DNA of 5,730 nucleotides from the NCBI GenBank assembly GCA_015486775.1, contig WFRA01000418.1:1-5730 (forward strand). The letters are read 5' to 3'. The DNA comes from Kiritimatiellales bacterium (GTDB lineage: Bacteria; Verrucomicrobiota; Kiritimatiellia; Kiritimatiellales; Pontiellaceae). The notes under the pieces were generated by a model, which was given only the letters and a program-made list of their open reading frames with translations, was not told the origin of the DNA and searched no databases. This document shows, piece by piece, positions 1-4,948 of this stretch. Each line of letters starts with the position of its first letter. Positions within the stretch are counted from its first letter, which is position 1. Position numbers and translations under genes: made by a program.

Positions 1-342
1 ACCCAGCAGCTTCGCGGCGGCGGCGGCATTGGCCAGGCGGTCGGCACCAATATTTCCAGGCCTTGGATAATCCACCGGAACGCCGAGCTCCAGTTCATGG
101 CCGACAAACAGCGGAGCCGGCAGCCCCGCACTCCGAAACGCCCGCTTCCACCGCGCATTTACCGGCGGAACCACGGAGGCGACCACCACCGCGCCGACCG
201 GTTTGGCTGCGATCAGCGGAAGCACCTCTTCCAAGGATTGGAACCGCGAATTGCATCGCCCCGTTCCGGAAACTTTTCCATTGCGGTAGTAGCCCACCGA
301 GGTGCTGGTGTTGCCAATATCTATGACGAGGATCGACTTCAT
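1..342 (-). CDS. coaX: Type III pantothenate kinase, N-terminal part (cut by window edge)
   Basis: This gene encodes the N-terminal 114 residues of a cytoplasmic type III pantothenate kinase, which phosphorylates pantothenate with ATP in the first step of CoA synthesis. The ATG is at 342-340 and the frame stays open to base 1, so the C-terminus lies outside the window. Visible family motifs are the N-terminal phosphate-binding DIGNTS (residues 8-13), the VVPP turn (57-60) and NIGADRLANA (97-106). The Asp in GADR (residue 101) corresponds to the proposed catalytic base of the family. The start is supported by the canonical MKSILVIDIGNT beginning. It lies 14 bases after the nadC stop with no clear Shine-Dalgarno, so translation may depend partly on coupling to nadC. 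A nadC-birA-coaX order is common in bacteria, and birA is absent here. The assignment is firm even though only part of the protein is seen. Confidence 0.93.
   Translation of the reverse strand, partial: MKSILVIDIGNTSTSVGYYRNGKVSGTGRCNSRFQSLEEVLPLIAAKPVGAVVVASVVPPVNARWKRAFRSAGLPAPLFVGHELELGVPVDYPRPGNIGADRLANAAAAAKLLG
229..243. repeat. Second TTCCAA-N3-TTGGAA inverted repeat, inside coaX
   Basis: TTCCAAGGATTGGAA has the same arms and spacing as the intergenic copy at 2331-2345. It encodes FQSLE (residues 34-38) of CoaX, in a variable part of the family, so the nucleotide pattern is not forced by a conserved motif. Confidence 0.45.
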
Positions 343-356
343 TTTATAAAACAGGG

Positions 357-1223
357 TCAAACAAAGTCGAGCGCAAGGTCGATGGAGGGGGCGGAGTGGG
401 TGAGCGCCCCGACGGAGATGGCGTCGACGCCGGTCTGGGCGATGGCATGGATGGTGCCAAGGTTGACGCCTCCAGAGGCCTCGGTTTTGCAGACGCCTTT
501 GCAGAGCGCAACGCACTCGCGCAGGATGGGCGGCGGCATGTTGTCGAGCAGCACCCAGTCGGGCTGGGTCGTGAGCGCCTCCTTGAGTTGGTCGACGGTA
601 TCGACTTCGACCTCGATTTTGAGGCCGGGATATTTGGCGCGGGCGGCGGCGACGGCCTCCCCCACCCCGGTGCCGTGCTTTTTTGCCCAGGAGGCAAGGT
701 GGTTGTCCTTGATGAGCACCGCGTCGAAGAGGCCGTAGCGGTGGTTGGTTCCGCCGCCACAGAGAACGGAATATTTCTCGAACGGGCGCAGGGCGGGCGT
801 GGTCTTGCGCGTGTCGAGCAACATCACGTCCGGGTTGGCGGCGGTTTTGACATATTCGGCGGTGACGGTGGCGACGCCGCTCATGCGCTGGATAAAGTTG
901 AGCGCGGTGCGCTCGGCGGTCAGGATGCTTTGGGCAGAGCCCTTGATGACCAGCACGGTGGTACCCTGTTCAACGGCGGAGCCGTCGGGTACACAAACCG
1001 TGCACTCCAGCTCGGGGTTCACCTGCCGGAATACCTCGGCGGCAACCGTGATTCCGGCGAGACGGCAGGCTTCGCGCGCGACCATGTGCGCCTCGGCCAC
1101 CTCTTCGGACGGTACCAGCGCATCGGAGGTGACATCCACGTTGGCTTCCCCGAGATCTTCGACCAAGGACAACTTGATCAACTCCATGACCTGCGGGTTT
1201 TCAAAAATATCGGGTAGTTGCAC
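357..1223 (-). CDS. nadC: Nicotinate-nucleotide pyrophosphorylase (carboxylating), quinolinate phosphoribosyltransferase
   Basis: NadC converts quinolinate and PRPP to nicotinate mononucleotide, CO2 and pyrophosphate in de novo NAD synthesis, in the cytoplasm. The 288 residues are normal for the family. After the N-terminal domain (EDLGEANVDVTSDAL, 22-36) come ERTALNFIQRMSGVAT (104-119), LLDTRKTTPALRPFEK (135-150), GGGTNHRYGLFDAVLIKDNH (156-175), EVEVDT (204-209), DWVLLDNM (222-229) and the C-terminal phosphate-binding ASGGVN (249-254) and SVGALTHSAP (270-279). The basic residues known to bind quinolinate and PRPP are all present: Arg105, Arg139, Lys140, His161, Arg162 and Lys172. The acidic Glu204 and Asp227 are also there. 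The start codon is GTG (1223-1221), preceded seven bases upstream by AGGAG that overlaps the stop of the transporter gene. It sits between an AI-2E transporter (10-base gap) and coaX (14-base gap), which suggests one cofactor-synthesis transcript. No defect is visible. Confidence 0.97.
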   Translation of the reverse strand: MQLPDIFENPQVMELIKLSLVEDLGEANVDVTSDALVPSEEVAEAHMVAREACRLAGITVAAEVFRQVNPELECTVCVPDGSAVEQGTTVLVIKGSAQSILTAERTALNFIQRMSGVATVTAEYVKTAANPDVMLLDTRKTTPALRPFEKYSVLCGGGTNHRYGLFDAVLIKDNHLASWAKKHGTGVGEAVAAARAKYPGLKIEVEVDTVDQLKEALTTQPDWVLLDNMPPPILRECVALCKGVCKTEASGGVNLGTIHAIAQTGVDAISVGALTHSAPSIDLALDFV

Positions 1224-1236
1224 AACCGCTCTCCTA
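1224..1236 (-). promoter_or_regulatory. nadC ribosome binding site overlapping the upstream stop codon
   Basis: On the minus strand the sequence reads TAGGAGAGCGGTT before the GTG start of nadC. AGGAG (1235-1231) shares bases with the TAG stop (1236-1234) of the transporter gene and lies seven bases from the GTG. This supports the non-ATG start. It also implies that ribosomes ending the transporter gene occupy the nadC initiation site, which is consistent with coupled translation. Confidence 0.75.
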
Positions 1237-2289
1237 ATGTGTTTGCTGCATTTCCTTCATGCAGGTTTTCCCCGATCCCATTAGGATGCTGATGGGCCGG
1301 AGAGCCTCGATATGCTCGCAGAAAATCTTGATGGAAGCAGCAATCGGAACCGAGAGTAGCGCTCCGACAATCCCCCAGAGCCAGCCAAAAAAGACCAGCG
1401 AGAGCAGGATGACGACCGGGCTGAGGTTGAGGCTATCACCCATAATCTTCGGCTCGACCACATTGCCCATGACCATCTGGATCGCCAGTAGAACAGCCGC
1501 CGTGAAGATTGGCATCCAGACGGAGGGATAATACTGCACGATGGCCAGCAGGATGGGCGGGATCGAGGCGAGGATGGATCCAATGCTTGGAATAAAGTTG
1601 AGGAAAAAGGCCAGCGCCCCCCAGGTAAGCGCAAACTCGACATGCAGCAGGGTCAGCGAAAGCCAGACCAGCACGCCAGTAGTTCCGCTGATGGCCACCT
1701 TGACCACCAGGTATTGCCCGATCTGCGTGGAGATGGAGGCCGTCATCTCGGAAAACTGCGATGCCCGCTCTGGCGGGAAGGCTTTCTCGACCTTGTACTT
1801 GAAATAGGGTTTCCCCAGCAGCATGAAGACGAGGAAAATCAGCACCAGCAGCAGGTTGCTGGCAAAGCCCGCCATGAAAACAGCCAGCGCCCCCGACAGG
1901 GTGGCCACTTTCGGGCCGAGCTTTTCCATCCAGTTTATCTCGGCCAGATAGTCCTCGGGAAGGTGCAGGTTCGCGGTGGCGTCCTGGTAGATCATGTTGA
2001 GCTGGGCCAGGTATTTCGGCGACTCGTCGAGCACGGCAAGCACCCGGCCGCTCAGGAAGACCCCTCCCATGTAGCAGACCAGCAGCACCATCATCAACAC
2101 GGCGAAGACGGCCAGCCCCAGCGGAACCTTCTTGCGCACCAGATAGTTGACCACCGGCCCGCAGATGTAGGAGAGCAGCCAGGCGATCATCAGCGGAATC
2201 ACCACCGTCTGCGCCGCCTTGAAGGCCGTGGCCACGGCAAACACCACCAGCACGCCCAGCAGTCCCACCATCAAATTCGATCTCTTCAT
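1234..2289 (-). CDS. AI-2E family (PerM-like) inner-membrane transporter
   Basis: This is a 351-residue polytopic membrane protein of the AI-2E/PerM family. Members have been linked to autoinducer-2 export, Na+/H+ antiport or general efflux, and the substrate cannot be read from sequence. Hydrophobic segments lie at about 8-46, 57-80, 135-158, 192-215, 218-250, 256-276 and 290-322. A soluble, mostly helical stretch lies at about 82-130. Family signatures are the NFIPSIGSILASIPP block (231-245), VMGNVVEPKIMGDSLNLSP (273-291) and the following FFGWLWGIVGALLSVP region (300-315). The length is typical. The ATG at 2289 has AAGGGGA eight bases upstream. A further ATG five bases earlier opens only a two-codon out-of-frame reading and is discarded. 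It is first in a tight cluster with nadC and coaX, so it may move a metabolite linked to NAD or CoA synthesis, but this is only inference. The GSGKT near the C-terminus (338-342) is not in a nucleotide-binding context. Confidence 0.92.
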   Translation of the reverse strand: MKRSNLMVGLLGVLVVFAVATAFKAAQTVVIPLMIAWLLSYICGPVVNYLVRKKVPLGLAVFAVLMMVLLVCYMGGVFLSGRVLAVLDESPKYLAQLNMIYQDATANLHLPEDYLAEINWMEKLGPKVATLSGALAVFMAGFASNLLLVLIFLVFMLLGKPYFKYKVEKAFPPERASQFSEMTASISTQIGQYLVVKVAISGTTGVLVWLSLTLLHVEFALTWGALAFFLNFIPSIGSILASIPPILLAIVQYYPSVWMPIFTAAVLLAIQMVMGNVVEPKIMGDSLNLSPVVILLSLVFFGWLWGIVGALLSVPIAASIKIFCEHIEALRPISILMGSGKTCMKEMQQTH

Positions 2290-2316
2290 TTCATGTTCCC
2301 CTTAAAATCGCCGCTA

Positions 2317-2345
2317 TTGATAGACCACATTTCCAACCATTGGAA
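2317..2345 (-). promoter_or_regulatory. Weak promoter candidate for the transporter-nadC-coaX cluster
   Basis: On the minus strand TTCCAA (2345-2340) and TATCAA (2322-2317) are separated by 17 bases and lie about 30 bases before the transporter start. Both boxes match sigma-70 consensus only partly. The TTCCAA box is one arm of the inverted repeat, so if the promoter is real, a factor bound to the repeat would block the -35. The call is tentative. Confidence 0.2.
2331..2345. repeat. Perfect inverted repeat TTCCAA-N3-TTGGAA
   Basis: TTCCAACCATTGGAA has two perfect 6-base arms around a 3-base centre. CAC (2326-2328) and GTG (2346-2348) can extend the stem across a 2-base bulge. It lies upstream of the transporter gene. 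The same architecture recurs inside coaX at 229-243 and, with 5-base arms, inside the transporter gene at 1579-1591. It could be an operator, a transcript hairpin or a dispersed repeat; the sequence alone does not decide. Confidence 0.6.
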
Positions 2346-2442
2346 GTGCAATCCGATGCGGGATAGGCGGCGGCAGGCACGGCACCGCGCCAGCCGCGCC
2401 GGGAAAGGGCGGGGAACAAGGCAAATCCTCGACTCTGCGGGG

Positions 2443-3441
2443 CTACTCTTCCCGCACCTCGACTTTGCCCTTGAAGACGCGGTGGATGAAGACCGTGTAG
2501 GCCAGCACGATCGGCATGCCGATGAGCGCGATGACCAGCATGGACGTGAGCGTCAGCTGCGACGAGGAGGAGTTGTTGATCGTCAAGCTCCAGTCGGGAT
2601 TGTTCGTGCAGGGCACCATGTAGGGGAACAGGGCGGCGGCCACGGCAAGCATCGTGAAGACGATGGTTTCGCACGAGGAGACAAACGCCGCGACGGCGCG
2701 TCCGGCTCGGTTGAACACAAAGGACGAAACGCTGGCGAGTACCGCAAAAAGAGCCAGCACAAGCGGAACCGCCGTGATGTTGTAGAAGAAACCCAGGGCA
2801 CCCCAGATCGTCGCCACCATAAACAGCACCACAAAAACCATCCAAGCTCTGGAAGCCCAGCGGCGGGCATCTGCGGCGATTTCGCCCTCGAGCTTCATGG
2901 AGAGGTAGAGCGCGCCGTGCATGGCGAACATGGCCAGCCCCACCAGCCCGCAGAGCAGGGAGAAGGGGTTGAGCAGGGCAAAGAAGCCGCCGGTGTAGTC
3001 GCCGATTTCGTTGAGTTCCAATCCCCGGAGCACATTGCCAATGGCCACGCCAAAGAGGATGGAGGGCAGGATGCTGCCGAAGGCAAAGGCATAGTCCCAA
3101 GCCTTGGTCCAGCCGGGGCTATCGACCTTGTTGCGGAACTCGATGGCCACCGCGCGGAGGATCAGGCCGAGCAGCACCAACATGAGCGCGAGATAGAAGC
3201 CGCTAAAGACGGTGGCGTAGACCGGCGGGAACGCGGCAAAAAGCGCACCGCCGCCCGTGAGTAGCCATACTTCGTTGCCATCCCAGAAGGGTTCGATGGA
3301 CTCGATGAACGCGCTGCGCTCCCCCTTTTTCTTGGCGAAGAGGTGCCAGAAGCCGACGCCGAGATCGAAGCCGTCGAGAATGGCGTAGCCAATGATGAGG
3401 ATACCGACGAGCAGGAACCAGATGATTTGAAGTGCCAGCAT
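2443..3441 (-). CDS. cydB: Cytochrome bd-type quinol oxidase subunit II
   Basis: CydB is the haem-poor partner of CydA in the inner-membrane bd oxidase, which reduces O2 to water with electrons from quinol and no proton pumping. The 332-residue protein is shorter than the roughly 379 residues of E. coli CydB, with trimmed loops. Signatures are YAILDGFDLGVG (19-30), PFWDGNEVWLLTGGGALFAA (51-70), the NPFSLLCGL region (158-166), and LFPYMVP (271-277) followed by the SSSSQLTLTSM stretch (291-301). Asp26 and the Trp53-Asp54 pair correspond to conserved residues near the quinone and proton path in E. coli. Eight to nine membrane helices are evident. The start ATG (3441-3439) overlaps the cydA TAA by one base (TAATG), with a strong Shine-Dalgarno inside the cydA end, so translation is coupled. 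No cydC, cydD or cydX lies next to it in this window. Confidence 0.97.
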   Translation of the reverse strand: MLALQIIWFLLVGILIIGYAILDGFDLGVGFWHLFAKKKGERSAFIESIEPFWDGNEVWLLTGGGALFAAFPPVYATVFSGFYLALMLVLLGLILRAVAIEFRNKVDSPGWTKAWDYAFAFGSILPSILFGVAIGNVLRGLELNEIGDYTGGFFALLNPFSLLCGLVGLAMFAMHGALYLSMKLEGEIAADARRWASRAWMVFVVLFMVATIWGALGFFYNITAVPLVLALFAVLASVSSFVFNRAGRAVAAFVSSCETIVFTMLAVAAALFPYMVPCTNNPDWSLTINNSSSSQLTLTSMLVIALIGMPIVLAYTVFIHRVFKGKVEVREE

Positions 3442-4775
3442 TATTCCACCTCCCCTTTGATCGATTCAATGGACTCGGGTCCCTTGTTGAACTGCCGCTT
3501 GAGCAGGAACCACCAGACTCCGAACAAGAGCGCGTAGATGAGCGTGAACATGATGATCGACGCAAGCACCTGGCCGGGCGGGACGCTGGCCGAAATGGCG
3601 TTGGAGGTGCGCAGTTCGTTGTAGACCACCCAGGGTTGCCGTCCCACCTCGGCGGCAATCCAGCCGAGCTCGTTGGCAAAGAACGGCAGCGGAACCGTCA
3701 GGGTCGCCGCCATCAGGTAGAGCCGGTTTTCGTAGAGCTTGCCCATCTTCAGCAGCACGAACCCGCCAAAGGCAATCAGGAAGAACCAGACGCCCAGATA
3801 GACCATCGAGTGGAAACTAAAAAAGGTGATGCCGAGCGGCGGGCGATCCTCCGGAGCAAAGTCCTTGAGGCCCTGCACCTCCCGGGTCGTGGTTCCATCG
3901 ATCAGCATGCTCAGCCCGCCGGGAATTTCGAGGGCAAAATCAGTCCGCTCCTCCTCCGCATTCGGTATGCCGAACAAGAGCGCGGGAGCATTGGTCTGGG
4001 TTTCCCACAGCCCCTCGAACGCCGCCAGCTTGGCTGGTTGCGTCTCCGCCACCTGGATGGCGTGCGGGTGCCCAACGCCCATCACAATTACAATGGCCAC
4101 CATGCAGGGAATGAATGCCGACTTGAGCGACTGCTTCGCAAAATCGCCGTGCTTCTTCTTCAGCACCATCCAGGCCGAAACACCCAAAATGAAAAAGGTT
4201 CCGACCACTAGGGCGGCGGCGACCACATGCAGGTAGCGCACCACGGTGGAGGGGTTGAAAACCGCCTCAGCAAAGTTGGTCAGCACCGCGCGGCCATCGA
4301 CCACTTCATAGCCGGCGGGAGTTTGTTGCCACGAGTTGGCCACCACGATCCAGAAGGCCGAAAGCGTGGCACCCAGCGCAACCATCAGGCTGGAAATCCA
4401 GTACACCGTCTTGGAGACCTTCTTTTCGCCGTAGACCAAGATGCCCAGAAAGCTCGACTCCAGGAAAAAGGCAAAGACCCCTTCGGCGGCGAGCGGCGCA
4501 CCAAAAATATCGCCCACAAAGCGCGAATAGGCCGCCCAGTTGGTGCCAAACTGAAACTCCATCGTGATGCCTGTCGCCACCCCGACCACAAAGTTGATCG
4601 CAAACATCTTGGTCCAGAAGTGCGCCAGCTGGCGGTAGACCGGGCTTTGCGTTTTCCGGTAGAGGGTGTGGTAGACAAAAAGCATCCACCCCAAACCGAT
4701 CGTCAGCGGCGGAAAGATATAGTGAAACCCAATGGTCAATGCGAACTGTATCCGGGCAAGCAAGACTGCATCCAT
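3441..4775 (-). CDS. cydA: Cytochrome bd-type quinol oxidase subunit I
   Basis: CydA carries the haems and the quinol site of the inner-membrane bd oxidase. The 444-residue protein is of the short-Q-loop type (E. coli has about 522). By alignment with E. coli from memory, the haem ligands are His18 (b595), His183 and Met324 (b558) and Glu376 (haem d, in GWIAAEVGRQPW, 371-382). Glu98 and Glu106 of the channel region (EGVFAFFLESSFLG, 98-111) are present, as are quinol-binding Lys249 and Glu254 in PAKLAAFEGLWETQ (247-260). The segment before the Met ligand reads SFHSM (320-324), with His322 where E. coli has Arg391. The ATG at 4775 is chosen because MDAVLLARIQFAL matches the family N-terminus and has GAGGGAGGAA just upstream. 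The in-frame ATG 33 bases earlier has no Shine-Dalgarno. The gene pairs with cydB, consistent with microaerobic respiration or oxygen scavenging. Confidence 0.97.
   Translation of the reverse strand: MDAVLLARIQFALTIGFHYIFPPLTIGLGWMLFVYHTLYRKTQSPVYRQLAHFWTKMFAINFVVGVATGITMEFQFGTNWAAYSRFVGDIFGAPLAAEGVFAFFLESSFLGILVYGEKKVSKTVYWISSLMVALGATLSAFWIVVANSWQQTPAGYEVVDGRAVLTNFAEAVFNPSTVVRYLHVVAAALVVGTFFILGVSAWMVLKKKHGDFAKQSLKSAFIPCMVAIVIVMGVGHPHAIQVAETQPAKLAAFEGLWETQTNAPALLFGIPNAEEERTDFALEIPGGLSMLIDGTTTREVQGLKDFAPEDRPPLGITFFSFHSMVYLGVWFFLIAFGGFVLLKMGKLYENRLYLMAATLTVPLPFFANELGWIAAEVGRQPWVVYNELRTSNAISASVPPGQVLASIIMFTLIYALLFGVWWFLLKRQFNKGPESIESIKGEVE
3447..3453 (-). promoter_or_regulatory. Strong cydB ribosome binding site inside the cydA 3' end
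   Basis: On the minus strand GGAGGTG is nearly fully complementary to the 16S rRNA 3' end and sits five bases before the cydB ATG. It is read as CydA codons near the C-terminal KGEVE. Together with the TAATG overlap it fixes the cydB start and points to coupled, probably stoichiometric, synthesis of the two subunits. Confidence 0.8.
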
Positions 4776-4777
4776 AA

Positions 4778-4788
4778 TTCCTCCCTCT
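4778..4788 (-). promoter_or_regulatory. cydA ribosome binding site that decides the start
   Basis: The purine run AGAGGGAGGAA on the minus strand ends two bases before the ATG at 4775. Its GGGAGG and AGAGGG cores lie four and seven bases from the start. The alternative upstream ATG at 4808 has only pyrimidine-rich sequence before it, so 4775 is preferred. Confidence 0.75.
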
Positions 4789-4810
4789 TTTCCTGACTGA
4801 GATGGCATAG

Positions 4811-4839
4811 GGAATACAGGAAATAAAAAGGAGTTTCAA
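4811..4839 (-). promoter_or_regulatory. Candidate cydA promoter
   Basis: On the minus strand TTGAAA (4839-4834, five of six consensus bases) is followed after 17 bases by TATTCC (4816-4811, three of six). This would give a leader of about 28 bases. The -10 match is poor, so the site may need an activator or may lie elsewhere. The -35 box is one arm of the inverted repeat at 4834-4852. Confidence 0.3.
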
Positions 4840-4852
4840 TACCTAATTGAAA
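4834..4852. repeat. Inverted repeat upstream of cydA, possible operator
   Basis: TTTCAAT-N5-ATTGAAA has two perfect 7-base arms. It overlaps the candidate cydA -35 box, a position suited to a repressor. It does not match the FNR consensus (TTGAT-N4-ATCAA) or the Rex consensus (TTGTGA-N6-TCACAA), so the regulator is unknown. Cytochrome bd operons are commonly controlled by oxygen or redox regulators. Confidence 0.45.
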
Positions 4853-4892
4853 ACCATCGCATCGCTCCCATCTCAAGGAACTCGCTTTTATA

Positions 4893-4920
4893 TTGCAACA
4901 TCCGGATATACGGATATATT
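4893..4920 (+). promoter_or_regulatory. Predicted metH promoter
   Basis: TTGCAA (4893-4898) and TATATT (4915-4920) form a sigma-70-like promoter with a 16-base spacer. The -10 box matches five of six consensus bases and the -35 box four of six. Transcription would start near 4927, giving a leader of about 20 bases that carries only the ribosome binding site. This is the best promoter in the window. Confidence 0.6.
4900..4915. promoter_or_regulatory. Palindromic operator candidate in the metH promoter spacer
   Basis: ATCCGGATATACGGAT is a 16-base palindrome with one mismatched pair: arms ATCCG/CGGAT around a near-symmetric ATAT centre. It overlaps a tandem direct repeat CGGATATA (4903-4910 and 4911-4918). 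It fills the spacer between the -35 and -10 boxes, where a bound dimer would exclude RNA polymerase. ArsR-type or other repressors sensing SAM-cycle metabolites control metH in several phyla, so such a regulator is a reasonable but unproven guess. Confidence 0.5.
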
Positions 4921-4938
4921 CGCCGCCACACTAAAGTT

Positions 4939-4942
4939 GGAG
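4939..4942 (+). promoter_or_regulatory. metH ribosome binding site
   Basis: GGAG lies six bases before the ATG at 4949. It supports this start, which adds about 16 basic residues before the conserved MetH homology. Confidence 0.65.
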
Positions 4943-4948
4943 ACAGGC

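Larger units (their letters stand above)
2290..2442. other. Intergenic region between cydB and the AI-2E transporter gene
   Basis: These 153 bases separate the cyd pair from the transporter-nadC-coaX cluster. They hold a perfect inverted repeat (2331-2345), a weak promoter candidate and a very G+C-rich stretch (about 2360-2415) able to form short hairpins, for example GGCGCG/CGTGCC at 2376-2391. No hairpin is followed by a T-tract on the minus strand, so no Rho-independent terminator is supported. I found no credible small CydX-like reading frame after cydB. Whether the two clusters share a transcript is open. Confidence 0.6.
4776..4948. other. Divergent cydA/metH promoter region
   Basis: These 173 bases separate the two divergent genes and are richer in A+T than the flanking coding sequence. 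They contain a good metH promoter (4893-4920) with a palindrome in its spacer, and a second inverted repeat (4834-4852) overlapping a weaker cydA promoter candidate. The predicted metH leader is only about 20 bases, too short for a cobalamin or SAM riboswitch. No RNA gene or credible small coding frame is seen. Confidence 0.7.

Noticed and set aside
420..431. 12-base perfect palindrome GGCGTCGACGCC inside nadC
   Set aside because: It is explained by coding for the conserved TGVDAIS region with G+C-rich codons; there is no other sign of function.
396..1217. Plus-strand open frame of 273 codons opposite nadC
   Set aside because: It lies wholly antisense to nadC, whose catalytic residues are all intact. 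The frame has Gly/Asp-rich low-complexity composition and no ribosome binding site or family match.
1264..1278. GSGKT near the C-terminus of the transporter, resembling a Walker A motif
   Set aside because: It lacks the full GxxxxGK[ST] pattern and sits in the short tail after the last membrane helix, with no nucleotide-binding fold.
2437..2455. Possible terminator hairpin GCGGG/CCCGC around the cydB stop
   Set aside because: The stem is only five pairs with a nine-base loop and is not followed by a T-tract on the minus strand.
1642..3264. Long plus-strand open frame of 540 codons opposite cydB and the transporter gene
   Set aside because: It spans two well-supported genes and the gap between them on the opposite strand. 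Its product is rich in His, Gln, Arg, Glu and Asp with no recognisable domain, as expected for an antisense shadow in G+C-rich DNA.
3432..4211. Plus-strand open frame of 259 codons opposite cydA
   Set aside because: It is an antisense shadow of cydA codon usage, with no motifs and no ribosome binding site.
4389..4400. CTGGAAATCCAG inverted repeat inside cydA
   Set aside because: It is a short palindrome within coding sequence encoding a conserved membrane segment, with no matching copies nearby.
4776..4808. Alternative cydA start 11 codons upstream
   Set aside because: It lacks a Shine-Dalgarno and adds residues outside the family N-terminus, whereas the ATG at 4775 has a strong site and matches other CydA proteins.
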